A stretch of DNA of 64,000 nucleotides from Mastigamoeba balamuthi (GCA_902651635.1 CACRSC010001917.1:1188801-1252800), one strand, 5' to 3'; numbered from the stretch's first letter, positions 1 through 11,883 are shown. The notes: a model not told the origin generated them from the letters alone. Numbers and translations: made by a program.

Positions 1-167
1 AGTGGTTAGTCACACACTTGTTTATTCCGCCACGAGCGGACGCAAAATCTCCGGAGATTTCTGACGGTGTGTCAAAACGGAACACTTGTTCGGTCCCCGA
101 GAGATGCAAATGCCGGAGCAGGCGCTCAGGAGAAGAGCTGGCTCAGTCTGAGGGCCACGGTTAGTGC

Positions 168-3100
168 TCAAATCGGGGGGACTGCTAGTTCGTGCCTTTT
201 GGTAAACGTCTGTTTGGTGTGGGTGCCCTCGCCAGGCGCTGCTGGAACGGCGTCTGCGTCTGCCACCGTGGCCACTACCTTCTGCAGTGCCTTGGCAACG
301 TCCTCGTGGTTCTGGGAACCCCAAGGGTCGGTTGAGAGCGTGGCAGGGGCGGGCACGCACGGTGGCGTTGACCGTGAGGAACCCTATCTCGTGCATCTTG
401 GCAAAGGTCTCTCCCTCCACCTTGGGGACCTGGCAGGGGCCGGCACGCTTGTCGTACTGCGTGGCCACGATGAATAGCGAGCGGCAGTCGCAGAACCTGC
501 GGGACTCGAGCCTCCAGTCCGGCAGCGTGTTGAAGCTCGCCCTGTTCGCCCCGCTGTAGAACAGCAGCACCACGTTGACCTCCTTCCACAGCCAGGAGAC
601 GCTACGGATAATGTGTTAGTACAACCAGCGAAACGCACAAGAGCTTCCTCACTTGCACTTGTCGAAGCGGGGTGGTAAGTGGTCAAACATGGTGATGAGG
701 TATTTCTGTGCTTGCGTGAGATACTGTAAAATGCGGAGGTACTGCGGACCGTGGCGTTGCACATAACAGCCACCCTGGTGGAGCGGATGTTGCCCTCCTC
801 TCCGTTGATCTCCCCACGACAGCTTGCGGCTTGTGAGAAGCTGTGAGAGTAATATGTGCCTCACTTCTCCAGGAAGCTGGTCTTGCCGCACTTGGGAGAG
901 CCCCGTATGATGATCTTGATGTCCACGTGCGACACGGAAACGCTCGGTGGGACAACGGCAGAACTTCCTCTCTTCCTCACAGTCGTCTGACCCGACCCCG
1001 CCTGTGGTGCAACCGGAATACCCTGCTTCTGCTTGCTGGGGCCCGAGGGGACTATGGACGGCGAGACGGGCTGCACTTGGCGAACGCCCAACGCCGCAGC
1101 ACAGTTGATGGCCTCGGCGTTGCCCGAGTCGGCGGCACGTCGCAGGGTTTTGACGGCGAGCGTCTCGGATTGCTCGATGCCTCGCCCCTGCAGGTAGCAT
1201 AGTGCAAGGGAGTACAGGGCACTCGCATGGTTCTGCGAGCACGCCTGCACGAAGCACTGAACTGCAGACGAGAAGTCTTGCGGCGTCCCGAGAGCACGCT
1301 CGTAGCACAAGCCCAGGCTGTATGCTGCGCCAGCATTGCCTCCTTTGGCTGCCCTCGTGTACGCGTCAAACGCAGCACGCGGGTCGAGAGAGACATACTC
1401 CGCCCAGAGTCCGCTCAGGAACAGAGCAGAGTGGAGGGCACCGCCTGCACGGGATACCTCGGCAGCAATAAACTCGCGACCAGCGATCCTCGATGCCTCC
1501 GGAGCCATCAGTGCTCGCCACAGCATCTCGTCGGTGCTGGGGTTCGGCTCCCCCGTGGCAACTTTTGTTGGCTGTGGAGTGAAGTTCTTGGGGCACCACT
1601 GGCGCAGGGCGTGCAGGATGAGAGCGATCGGCGGGTAGTCTGTGTACTCCTGAAGACGGTCCGCAATGAAGTTCGGGTTGCCACTGTCCATTACAGCCAG
1701 AGCGGCCGAGAGAGCCTTCCCGGCTTCCTCCCTGATTGCGCGCTGTGCCGCCTGTGATCCTGTTTCGGCCACGCTCGAGCCACCTTCGCATTCGTGTGCC
1801 CCAGACGAGGCAGACTCGCTCTGTACGGGTTTTTGCGAACCAGCCGGAGCAGTCGGAACCTCGTTGTCGGAGAGGCTGCGGCCACGCGGGGATTTGGAAG
1901 GCTCTACTGGGAGCGCGGCTCTGATCTCTCCAGTATCTGAGTGCGCGTAGAACATGCGTCCTGATTCCTTGCATACCTGCTCGACCCACCCGCCGGCCAT
2001 CTTGGTGCCCTTTCCCAGGGAAGACCGAGGCCTTGTCCACTGCGTCTTGCGTGTCGCCGCGTCTGCGAAGAAGAACCTCCCCGTTGCCGCGTCTTTCACT
2101 CGCACCCACCCCGATGGAAGAGGCGCTCCTGCGGGAAGCTCCCACTGGCGGTGTCCTGTCGGTGTGTACACGTAGAACGTGGCGTCCCCTGCTCTAGTCG
2201 TGAGGTGCATGTGTGCAGAAGAGCGCTCACCTGACTTGCGCGAGATCCACCCGATCGGCAGATTAGACCCCTCCGCGCACTCAGATCGCACTTGCGGCTC
2301 GATCGCAATGAGGGACGGGTCCAGAGGAGGTGCTGTCAGGGTCGAGACGATGTCCGGGACAGGCGGCGGGGCGTCGTAGCCGCGCTCCAGCTCCTTCGCA
2401 GGGCTCCTGTGCGTCCTGTGCCGCTGCTTGCCAGACGGTGGGCTCTGAAGGGCAGCCACCTCGTGCTCGGACCTCGCTTCTGCCTCGGCGCTGGAGATAG
2501 TCTGTGGTTCCTCGAGCTGTGCCGCGTGCGTCCCGCGGTGCACGAACACTGCCCGGGCATTCGCGTTGTCGAAGATCACCTCCCACCCAGCAGGAAGCCT
2601 CTGCAACAGCGTCCTCGTACACGCGTCGCCACGCTCCGCACTGCGGCTGCCGCCCGTGTGCGACTGCGCAGCTGACAGGTCGGGCAGAGCAGGCAGAGGG
2701 CGCGGGACTGGGAGGGACGGGTGCAGGGGTGCGCCGCCGTCGACGACCCCGTCGACAAGCACGCCGCCCGTCATCTGCGCCAGCGTCGGCAGGGACCTGA
2801 AAGCGACGAGGCCACGCAGCACGCCGAAGACCGTCTTGTCGCTCGCGACGACGTCCGACTCGAAGTGGGCACCGGGGGCGCCGTCGTGCTGCTCCGGCAC
2901 CGCGCAGTACTGCGAGACGGGCAGCCGCGCCTGGCCGATGGTCATCTCGCCGTAGCGCAGGCTGAGGCAGAGCGCGTCGGACAGGAGCCCCGAGAGCGAG
3001 GCGTCGACGCGCAGCGACGGGGGCGAGGGCCAGGACTTCTCCCTGGCCCTGCCCGCAGAGTACTTGTGCTTGCTGAGGTAGTACTTGAGCGACGGCTCGC

Positions 3101-3765
3101 CGCTGGGCGGCACGCGCGTGGGCCCGGGCACCAGGCACAGCCCGCTCAGCTGCACGCGCACAGAGCTCACGTTGCGGGCCTCGCACCGGAAGCTCACGCG
3201 CCCGCACGGCCGCCCCAGGTCGTCGACGAGCTCGCGCGAGTGCTCCACGGGCCCGGTGGCCACGGTGAGCAGGTCCACGCGCGCAGCCCCCACGTGGGCG
3301 CGCGAGCCCTCGGCGCCGTCCCAGACATCTCCAGAAGAGCGGCACGGCGGCCTGAGCAACGGGCCCCAGTGGTGGTCCCAGTGTGGCGGTGCGCACCGAC
3401 GCAGAGGTACTTGGCGCCGAGGCGGTCCGCGTAGCGCGTGGCGTAGTCGAAGGAGGCCTCGAGCAGCCACGCGGGGCTCTGCGTCCCGCGGACCGACTCG
3501 CTGCGCAGGACGCGCGCTCTGTCCCAGTCGGCCTCGATCGACGCGCACGAGCACGGGGACGCCTGGCCCCCGGCGGCGGCGGGNTCTGCGTCCCGCAGAC
3601 CGACTCGCTGCGCAGGACGCGCGCTCTGTCCCAGTCGGCCTCGATCGACGCGCACGAGCACGGGGACGCCTGGCCCCCGGCGGCGGCGGGGTCCCTGAGG
3701 ACGAGGCCGGCGGCACGGAAGTCCCAGAGCCTGACTCTGAACCTGGCGCTCGCGGGCGTCTCCAT
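168..3765 (-). CDS. C2 / WW / Sel1-repeat / small-GTPase fusion protein
   Basis: One long exon (about 3310-865) plus four short 3' exons (840-750, 723-653, 601-361, 311-168), all phase-compatible, follow a 5' exon starting at ATG 3765. The N-terminus looks like a C2 domain. Next come about four WW units. One is canonical (LPSGWVRVKDAATGRFFF then TQWTRP); the others are degenerate. Sel1-type repeats follow (YSLGLCYERALG, YSLALCYLQGRG). The protein ends in a Ras/Rab-like GTPase with P-loop GSPKCGKTS, a G4-like ATQYDK and a G5-like NATN. The usual DxxG is replaced by DHLP, so GTP hydrolysis is doubtful. WW and Sel1 modules suggest a scaffold or adaptor. The 5' exon is damaged by the contig join at 3584, and the 24- and 26-nt introns before the switch region are tentative. 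Function is inferred from domains only. Confidence 0.75.
3478..3690. repeat. Unmerged contig overlap around N at 3584
   Basis: Bases 3478-3583 and 3585-3690 are the same 106-nt sequence with a single difference (gcgga versus gcaga), separated by one N. This is the pattern left when two overlapping contig ends are joined with a nominal gap. It inserts a false duplication and frameshift into the C2-domain exon of the overlapping gene. Confidence 0.9.
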
Positions 3766-4522
3766 CCCGCACCGGCCGTTCGGTGATCGCCGACGAATTA
3801 GGATAATATCTGGGGAACAAACCGACTAATGGCTGCGTTGGGCATCTGTCCCCCGGGAGGCTCCGTGGTGGGTCACCGTGGACGGCACAGGCTGGTGATG
3901 TTGCAGAGGCTGTATATTGCACCCGGTTGAGCTTATGGGGAGATACAACCTCGTATGTCAACACACCAATGGGATTATGGGTGTGTGGGCGTTTTCGTCT
4001 GCGGTCCGCGACATCTCTGGGAACACCCAGGACAGGTACACGCGAGAGCAAGTCGCGGCATCGTGATAGAAGCCTGCCTGTGGGCGGATAGAACAAAAAA
4101 ATGGCGCGGTGTGGGAGAAGAGAAGCCCGCGAACGCTGCCCGAAATTGATTCAGACATAGATTCTGTGGCAAGGGGGTGAATGAAGTGACCTCCACGGCA
4201 CAACTGGAGTAGGCAGTCCAACAGTAATCACCCTACCTGTAGGCCTTGGCGAGTATGAATCTGCAGAAGCGCACCGGCGAATACAAGAGGACTACTGAGA
4301 GGGCATTTCCCCCTGTGGCACTATTTCCCTCGGGTGCAAATTGATCACCAACCGAAATGTAGTTTCAGCGAAAACTGAGGGGAAACTGGAGTAAAACCAA
4401 GGCGTGTGTCTGTTGTTGATTGTTCTCTACACAAGGCGGCGGGACCTGGTCGCCGTGTCCGACGGCAGTCATACACTTGAAAACACACCCCGCCGCCCAA
4501 AAATGCCTGGAGAGCCAGCCGC
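3766..4522. other. Intergenic, no gene seen
   Basis: This stretch lies between the start of the C2/WW/Sel1 gene and the stop of the GATA gene. ORFs in it are short and unlike proteins. Near the left end (about 3800) is a sequence reading ccccagatattatcc toward the left-hand gene, which resembles the upstream element described in the findings. Nothing else was recognised. Confidence 0.6.
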
Positions 4523-5259
4523 CTAGAGCGTCTGCAGGACGATGTTGCTCGATTCGCCCTCTGCCCGCAGCTTCTTGGCGAGCTTGAGCCCGCAGGCGTT
4601 GCACAACCTTGTGGGCGAATCGTGAGCAATCGCTGAAATGCGTTGAACAGTACTGAAGGTCACTTCGCACGTTGCGGGTCCGGCTGGACCTTTTCTCCAC
4701 TCGGGCGTGTTGCGGCTGCCGCACTCGTGGCAGAACAGCTGCGCCTTGTCCATGTTCGCCGGCCGCCGCTTGTGCCTGATCTGATCCCGGGCACCACCCG
4801 TCAGTCTCGGTGTGCAGTCCCTCCGATGAACGGAAGGGAAAATGCCAGGGGGCAGTGGAGAGCTGAGGGAAGAGAAAAATATAACGGGAGGCGCAGGCTT
4901 CTGAGTCATCGATTCGAACGAACACAGAACGCTCTCGCTGAGCTCACCTTGGTGAACTTCTTCGGTCGCGAGGACGCGAGTACGACGGGCGGGGACGAGG
5001 GGATGGACAGCGGCTTGGGCGAGGGCTTGTCCTCGGGCGTCCGGGGCACGCTGCGGTCCTCCGGTGTGGGCTTCAGGAGCGACGTGTGGCTGCTGACGAA
5101 ATACCCCCCTCGCATCATCGGGGAAGAATTCGCTGCAGGCATCGCGGACCACAGCGCCGCGGGCGCGGGCGCGTCGACGGGCAGCCCCATGGTCGCCGCG
5201 AGGAAATCGCGCAGCGGGGGGAGCACCAGAGGCGACGACGGTACGACCGGAGATTGCAT
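4523..5259 (-). CDS. GATA-type zinc-finger transcription factor
   Basis: Three exons (5259-4948, 4780-4671, 4607-4523) give a 168-residue protein. Residues 121-146 form a single GATA finger of pattern CX2C-X18-CX2C. It has the hallmark TPEWRKGPAG before the second cysteine pair and LCNACGL after it, followed by a basic tail, KLAKKLRAEG. The second intron (63 nt) sits inside the finger loop. Its borders were chosen because only that junction restores the GATA consensus. The N-terminal 100 residues are proline- and serine-rich and not recognised. It is expected to bind (A/T)GATA(A/G) sites in the nucleus; its target genes are unknown. Confidence 0.9.
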
Positions 5260-5829
5260 ATTCGTCCCTTCCTAAATATTGTATAATCCGCCCTTTAGGG
5301 GGGAAGGAGTTTCACTGAGCCGATCGGAAAAGAAAGAAAGAAATGCGGCGCGGGGGCCGCCGGTGCGCCGGCCTGGACGGCCGACCCAGCGCGGGCGGTC
5401 CTCCGAGGCAGGGGGGCAGGGCGGGCCTGCGGCGTACGAGGTTCTTGGAGGTGGCGACAGAAACGGGGGCCGCGGTTAGCAGATCTCTAGCGCCACGCGT
5501 GCGGTGTGTTATTTGGGGGCGAGTTTACATAAAGAAAAGTCTCTGACGTAGAGGTAGAAGACACAGCAGATTTCAAGAAATGGCACTTTTGCATTCTGGA
5601 TCGCCCAGCCTCCGCGCGCGCCCGGAGCACCTCGGGGCGCCTCTACCAGCAGCAATCGGCCCAACGGGGCGCTCTCGCCCATTTCGCGCACACCGTCCGG
5701 ATTTCCGCAGATACAGCGCCGAAAAAATTTATCGAAGGTGCACAACGTGACTCAGGAGCACGTATCCTGCAGCCTGTGGCACAGGCTCTGCACCTTTCTG
5801 GCCGCCGCGGCAAACGCGGGTTCCGGTCG
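5260..5829. other. Intergenic, no gene seen
   Basis: This is the upstream region of the GATA gene and downstream region of the coiled-coil gene. A short AT-rich stretch (ggattatacaatattt, read toward the GATA gene, about 20 nt before its ATG) may be a core promoter. The rest is GC-rich and without recognisable coding or RNA features. Confidence 0.55.
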
Positions 5830-6789
5830 TCACTTTTGCTTGCCGATCAGCGCGAGCAGCAGCTGGTGCATGTCCGAGTCGCGCTGCTTGGTCGCGTTGA
5901 GCTCCTGCTGGCGTATGTCGAGCGCCTTGGTCTCGTTGGCCGCCTTGGTCCGCTCGAGCTCGAGCTCCTGCCTGCGCAGCTCGAGCTCCTCCGCGAACCG
6001 CGTGTGCTGCTCCGCGAGCTCGGCCTCGCGTGTCCTGCGCGCCTCGGCTGCCATGCGCTCTCTGCTCATCCGCTCCTCCGCGAGCAGCTGCGCGATGAAC
6101 CCGAATTCCGACCTGCTCAGTTTGGCAGCGGGCGCGGACAGAGGCGACTCGGCCTCGAACTCCCTCGCCCTCTTGTTCTGCTGTGACAGCGCGGCGCCTT
6201 GTGCGGAGTGGAGCGCTGTTGGAAGCGAGCAACCAAGCGATTTATGGGAGGTGGTGGCAGGCGTACCAGCGACGAAGGGGACGGGGGCGTCCACTTGGCC
6301 CTCCGACAGCCGCAGCGCGTCCTCCTCGGTCCTGGCATCGAGCTGCTCGTCCTCGGTCCCGCCCCCGTCGGCCTCCCCCCGCTGGTCGTCGCGGCTGTCG
6401 GCGTCCTCGCAGTGCCGCTCGTCCTCGGAGACCCTGGACCAGATCTGGTCGAACTCGGCGAGCTCCGACGCCGTGCCGGTGCCCTTGGCGTGCTTGAGCC
6501 CGTTGGCGCGGAACTGCTTGAGGATCTCGCGGTACTTCTCGCCCACCGTGGAGCTGGCGGGCTTGGTGTCGCCGTCTGCGAGCTGCAGCCTCTGGACCAC
6601 AATGGAGCGCATCGCCTCGTACGCGGCCTCTGTTCTGCCCCGGGCCACCGCGTAGGGCCTCACCTCGAGGGTCGCCGCCCCCAGCGCGATGCGGGACCTC
6701 GTGGAGACCCAGGAGAAGCGGCGCGACCTCGCGCTCTCTCCTCCGCTCTCGGCTGCCGCAGGCGTGGCTCCCGTGGCCTCTGCGCTCAT
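5830..6789 (-). CDS. Basic/coiled-coil protein, possibly Myb/SANT-like
   Basis: A single uninterrupted frame of 319 codons starts at ATG 6789. Residues about 25-120 are basic and helical. They vaguely resemble the trihelix/Myb-SANT-like module found in DNA-binding proteins. An acidic linker follows (about 120-165). The last 100 residues are strongly charged heptads rich in E, R, Q and L, a clear coiled coil, ending LLALIGKQK. The arrangement of an N-terminal helical DNA-binding-like region plus a C-terminal coiled coil suggests a dimeric transcription-factor-like protein. No motif is diagnostic, so the assignment is tentative. Confidence 0.65.
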   Translation of the reverse strand: MSAEATGATPAAAESGGESARSRRFSWVSTRSRIALGAATLEVRPYAVARGRTEAAYEAMRSIVVQRLQLADGDTKPASSTVGEKYREILKQFRANGLKHAKGTGTASELAEFDQIWSRVSEDERHCEDADSRDDQRGEADGGGTEDEQLDARTEEDALRLSEGQVDAPVPFVAGTPATTSHKSLGCSLPTALHSAQGAALSQQNKRAREFEAESPLSAPAAKLSRSEFGFIAQLLAEERMSRERMAAEARRTREAELAEQHTRFAEELELRRQELELERTKAANETKALDIRQQELNATKQRDSDMHQLLLALIGKQK

Positions 6790-7201
6790 TTTCTCGGCTT
6801 AGGACGCTGGACTGGGGCGCCTAAATAAACGTCAACCGCCTAATCCTGATATCTCATGATGGGCGAAAAGATCTCCGGCCACCGACCGTCCCTTCTTCTG
6901 CTGATTATTGTGCACCCACCAGTTTGAGCGATGTCTATAGATCCTGTGCGTCATAGATATTGGTCGACCAACCTGAAGATACCTGATGCTGCTATTTTTG
7001 TCGCATGGATCGTACCTCAGTACCACGAGCCAAACAGCGTGGGGGTGCTCGCAAGAGCAGCGCAGTGGTGCCAGATTCTACCCTGTACTTTCCAATTGTT
7101 TCTAAATCGTGATGGTATCGTGACCGAAATCGGGACTCTTACATCACCATTATTTGAGTTTCACGGAAAAGCGAAACCCCCGCTCGAAACCTTAAGCCAC
7201 C
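6790..7201. other. Divergent intergenic region
   Basis: This lies between the start codons of the coiled-coil gene (-) and the PLAC8 gene (+). It is AT-richer than the flanking genes and contains ggagatct and gagatatc near 6845-6875. No RNA gene or ORF of substance was seen. Confidence 0.55.
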
Positions 7202-7696
7202 ATGTCGGACTGGAAGACTGGCCTCTGCGCGTGCACTGAGGACTGCGGCGGCTGTGCGTACCTCCTGCCTGCCTCCACCCCGTTCCACACGCCCTGTGTC
7301 GCCTGCCAGTCCGTTTTTTGGCGAACGGTTATTCGAAAATAGGTTTTCGTTTTTCGCGTTGTGAAGGCGTACCAGGCGGGGAGGTGAGGGTACTCCGCTA
7401 ACACGAGCACGCTCGGTCCGCACGCAGGCATCCTGTCGTACTTCTGCCCGTGCGTCGTCCACGGCCAGAACGTCGAGAAGATGGGCCAGGGCCCGTGCCT
7501 GGAGTCGTCGGGCTGCTTCATCCACGGCGCCCTGTTCTGGTGCTGCTGCCCCGTCATCGTGCTGGCCATCCACCGCGGGCAGATCCAGAAGAAGTACGGC
7601 ATCAGCGAGTCCGGGTTCGTGGGCAACTGCCTGGTCTCGTGGTGCTGCACGCCCTGCGTTATCGCCCAGCACAAGCGCGAGATCGACGCGCACTAA
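7202..7696 (+). CDS. PLAC8 (cornifelin-type) cysteine-rich protein
   Basis: Two exons (7202-7253 and 7428-7696) give 106 residues. It starts MSDWKTGLCACTED, the usual PLAC8 opening in which a W precedes the first CxC. It continues through SYFCPCVVHGQNVEKMG and a hydrophobic cysteine cluster, LFWCCCPVIVLAIHRGQIQKK. It ends after a second cluster, SWCCTPCVIAQHKREI. PLAC8 proteins are small membrane-associated proteins linked to metal resistance, fruit or cell size and Ca2+ flux in other eukaryotes. The length and cysteine layout are typical. The first intron uses a GTGCG donor. Confidence 0.93.
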
Positions 7697-8327
7697 GCCC
7701 TCGCCTGAACAGGGCCTGCCCTTGCCCCTCCCTGCGGCACTCGGCTCCCCTCCTCCCCTCTTGTCCCCTCGCAATGCACCAGGCGCGGCACCCCGAAGCC
7801 CGCCGTTGTCAAACAAAGTACTCTTTGTCTGTCCACGCGACCGACCCTTTGCCTCCCTCGGGTACAAAATTAGAGCAGCGGCCGATTTCGCGGAATGTCA
7901 CCAGGAAGGCCAAGCTGCTGCGGCGCCACGCTCACCTCGCTCAGCACGAGGGGTGCTCGCGGAAGCTCCTGCGTCTCGGTAGCTGAGGCCGGACACGACA
8001 AGAAGCAAGCCAGGCCGGTCTCAGTTCGCGCAGTTCTCTGGCTGGCGGCTGGCTTGGGCGGGCTGGGCACCCTTTCCCGGCCACGCGCCGCTACCGCCCG
8101 GCAAGGACTTCACCAGTGCCGGCGGCCCAATGCCCGGCCATCCTCGGTGCTCGCGACCCAACCCCGGAATTGAGCGCCGGAGGGAAAAAGGCATCGGCCC
8201 AACGGCAGTCCGCCCGCCCCTTCGCTGAATCTTGACCAGACCAATTGCTTTCAAATTTCTTCATGGGCTGCACGAATTTGAGCACGTCAGTATATTATGA
8301 TCACAGTTCCTACAAGCCGCTGGCTGA
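7697..8327. other. Convergent intergenic region, no gene seen
   Basis: These are the 3' flanks of the PLAC8 gene and the tandem-PP2C gene. Short ORFs in all frames lack domain-like sequence. No tRNA-like cloverleaf or repeat was found by eye. Confidence 0.5.
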
Positions 8328-11300
8328 TTAATTGCGTGAATTGCTGGACCGTGGGGAGCCTGGCACCCGGAGCATAGACGACTCTGACCTCATCTCGGTG
8401 CCGGCAGCCAGCGTGCCGAGCCGGCTGTGGGCGAACGCGTCTGCGGCGCCAACAGACTCGCCCTCGGCCGTCGAGACCGCGGAGCACGCGGACGACGACG
8501 ATGACGGAGACCCCGAGAGCGGCGGCGACGTCGGCGGCGTGCCGCTGTAGCCCTCGTCGTCGCTCGGCCCGGACATGCGCAGAGACACCCCGGCGGTCTG
8601 GACCGAGCTGCCCTCGATCAGGGGGAGCGTGGGCTTGGGGTAGGTCGCGTCCTTCGGCAGAGACACCTTGAGGGCTGCCGCGACAGGCCTCTGGAAGCCC
8701 ACGCGGAAGCACAGGATGCTCACGTGGTCCGGCTTCCCGGGGAAACTGGCGTAGTCGGGAGGCACGCGCTTGTGGGGCTGGTCCTTGATCCACTGGCGCG
8801 TGGCCGTGGTCCAATCGAAGCAGTGCCTCACGGCCCTGTCGACGAACGAAGCGGGGTCGCCGGCAGCCGAGTCCCACATCCTGGCGAGGGCCTCTTCCGC
8901 GAACCTGCGCTTGATGGTCTGCCGCTGGTGCGACGCCATCGACGACCATTGGTCCACCTGCGGGTCCTCGTAGCCCGCGCAGGCCGCGGCCTCCTTGGGC
9001 AGCCTGCCCAGCATCTCCGGGTCGAGGTTGTCGTGCAGCCCGTCGCTCGCCAGGATTATGTAGTCCCCTTCGTGACACGCCGCGAAGCTCACGCCCATGT
9101 TGCGCAGGTCCGGCCCCCCGTCTTCGGTGTGCGGTCCGATGCGGCCTCCGCAGTCGCTGGCGTCCACGCCGGCCCGCCCAAGGCCGCGCGTTATCTCCTC
9201 CACTGTGCTCCGTGTCGCGGAGTTGCGGCCAGGGTGGACAGCGAACGCCTTGCAGTCGCCAACGCCGCAAAGGATGGCGATCCACCGCTCCTCGTTCACC
9301 GTGGTCTCCTCGCACTGCGCGATCGTCAAGCTGAGCAGCGTGGTCGTGCCGTTCCTCGCGCCCATCGCCTCGCAGACCTTATCAGCAGCCCGTCAGCCAT
9401 CACGAGGGAAAAGGGGGCTCGGCCAAACCCGATAGTGAGCGATGGCAAGGCTATCCAGGTGCGCAAGCGCAATGGAATTGGAGTCCACGAGCGTCGGGCA
9501 TGTGTCCTGCGCGTACTTCAGGAACGCTCTGCACGCGACGTGGGCCGCACTTCTGGGCGCCTCGCCCCAGTTGCACCCGTCGGCAATGACGGCTGTGATT
9601 CTGTTGTAGTACGTTGCGATGGCCATCGTGTCGCAGATCGGGTCTCCCTGCCTCTCCTGGTCCTAAGGTGTCAGAGTGCGATGACTGAGACGGCGCCCTC
9701 ACATTGGCGACAGTGGGATAGGTGCTAGTGACGCAGCAAGCGAGAGCGTCGTCGAGGAACATGATGCGGCCCTCGTCTTCTCGGCCGTCACATGGCGCCA
9801 AGAACGAGAGGATGCACTCGCCCCTGTGCGGCTCCAGCCTCGTCGGGTGCGGCATCTCGGGAATTCGCGCTCCCCTGAGCCCCTGCACGACGCTCCCGAG
9901 CTTCCGCGACGCCACGAGCCCCTCGAGGTGCAGCGCTCCAGACGCCGGCAGCGATATCTCCGCCGTGCTCGACAGCGTCTGCGGCGGAGTCGCAGCTCTC
10001 AGGGCAGCAACCCAACGGGCAGAGCACAAAAAGCGCTACGAACGTCGGGCCTGAGGGCCGAGAGGCAGACGATGGAGCAGTGGTCCATGCGGCCGGGGAA
10101 CTTGGTGTAGTCCTTGGGCAGGCGACCCCTCGGGTGGTCGGCGACCCAGTCGCGGCTCACCTGCGTCGTGGAGAAGCAGTGCTCGCGCAGGCGCTCGCAC
10201 ACGGCCCCGGGGACCGTCGCCCCGCGCAGCAGCTTCTGCATGTAGAGCTCCGCGAACTTCCTCTTGAGCACCTCGCGGTCCTCGTGGGCGAGCTCCGACC
10301 ACGCAGCGGGCATCGGGCGCGTCACGCCCAGCAGGGACGCCGTCTCGGCGCAGCTCTTGCCCAGGCGCTCGGGGTCCAGGTTGCAGTGCACGCCGTCGCT
10401 GAGCATCAGCAGCAGGTCGCCCGCGTCCACCTTGCAGTAGAACAGCGACAGGTTGCGCGTGTCGGGCTGGCAGCCGTCGACGGCCGGGCCGATCTTGCCC
10501 CCGCAGTCGCCCACGCCGACGACGTTCTCGCCGCGCGTGATCTCGTCGACGGCGCCGTCGCGGCGCACGCGGTACGCCTTGCAGTCGCCCACGCTCACAG
10601 CCACGACGTGCCACGGCGCCCCGGCCGCGGGCTCCCCCGACTGCGCTGCGCCCTCGGCCGCCGCCAGCCCCAGCAGCGTCGTCGCGCACCTCTCGTGCCC
10701 CTCCTCCTCCGACTCCTGGCACAGCTGCAGAGCGCACCCCCGGGGGGTCGTGTAGGTTCAGCGAACATGCCTGGGCCGCAATCCCCTCCCCCTCCCCTTC
10801 CATCCTCGCACGCAGAGGTGGGCCTTGGCAAGGGCCTCGAGCATCAGCTTGGCGAGCTTGCGGGCGTGCTTGGTGGGCTTGCGCAGCTCGGACGTCTCCA
10901 TGTGCTTGAGGAACGCGTCCCGGGCGTTGGACGCAGCGGCCCTCGCCGACACGCCCCATTGCTCTGGGGGGAGGGGGGAGAGAAAAAGGAACCACGGATG
11001 CGGTGAGCAACGGACAGAAAAGAAACCCGGGCGCGCTCTGCTTGCTCACTGGGGTCGGCCAGGCACGCGAAGAGCCTGTTGAGCCTGAGCGAGGCGCCGA
11101 GGGCGTCGCAGATGGGGTCGCCCTGGCGGCCGCGCGTGTCGTCGTGGCCAGAGTTGCCCAGCCAGTCGGTGTTCTGCGGGTACGTGCTCGTGACCGCCGC
11201 CCCGAAGAGCCCGTTGACCAGCAGCAGCCTGTGCTCGTCCTCGGGCGCCGTGGGCGCCGCCACCCTCAGCCACGTGTGGCCCTGTGCCGCCTCGAGCGCC

Positions 11301-11735
11301 GCCCTTCGCGTGCCGCGCGTCGGGGGGTGAATGAAAAGCAGCGGGTGCCCTCCCCCATCCGATTCCAAACCGCGAGAGGAGAGGGGGAAGGGGGTAGCGA
11401 CGTGGACGACAGATTTGTTGTGGGCGGGGGGCCAGTGCGCACTTTGGGACGCTGCGGGCGCGCAGCACGTCCTTGCGCGAGGCGAAGACCGCGGGCGCGT
11501 CGCGTTTGGGCCCGGTGGCTGCGACGAGCGAGTGGGGGGCCGGGGGGAGAGAGAGGGAGGGGGGGGGCAGGCGTTTAATATGGGCGGGCAAGACGGTTGG
11601 CGACAAGCGGGCTGTCGGACTCCGCACCTCTGTGAGAAGGGTCAGTGACCGGAGGGGATCGGGTGGCGCAAGGGGGAGCGGCGGGCCAGAACGGGCGTGC
11701 CTTGGCGAGCGCAGGCCTGACGGGATCAGGGACAT
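8328..11735 (-). CDS. Tandem PP2C-type phosphatase-domain protein
   Basis: Eight exons are proposed: a first exon from about 11735, then 11518-11443, 11303-11050, 10963-10812, 10724-10044, 9978-9703, 9662-9429 and 9377-8328. All internal junctions close in phase. The gene encodes two PPM/PP2C-like domains in tandem. The C-terminal one keeps VIADGCNWG, ARNGTTTLL, GVGDCKAF, LASDGLHDNLDPE and DHVSILCF, so it is probably an active metal-dependent Ser/Thr phosphatase. The N-terminal one keeps SVGDCKAYRV, LSDGVHCNLDPE and DHCSIVCL. It has lost the DG of the first metal motif (CLADPKQWG) and the glycine of GTT, so it may be regulatory. A one-gene model is preferred because the downstream half has no ATG and splices in phase 0 from 10044 to 9978, skipping the stop at 9999. 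The first exon is uncertain. Confidence 0.8.
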
Positions 11736-11883
11736 CAGCGCGCGCAGGTATCGGAGACGGGTCTGCTTTTACCAGAGAGAGAAGATGTGAATATCTTTTT
11801 TGTGTGTGCACTAAATCCCACACGCACACAATCACACGTCACTCGGGGTGTTCTACTACTACGAGATCGGCCCTTTCACTGAA

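Noticed and set aside
9999-10029. Boundary between two separate PP2C genes
   Set aside because: The downstream domain has no ATG, and the two halves splice together in phase 0. One gene is the simpler reading.
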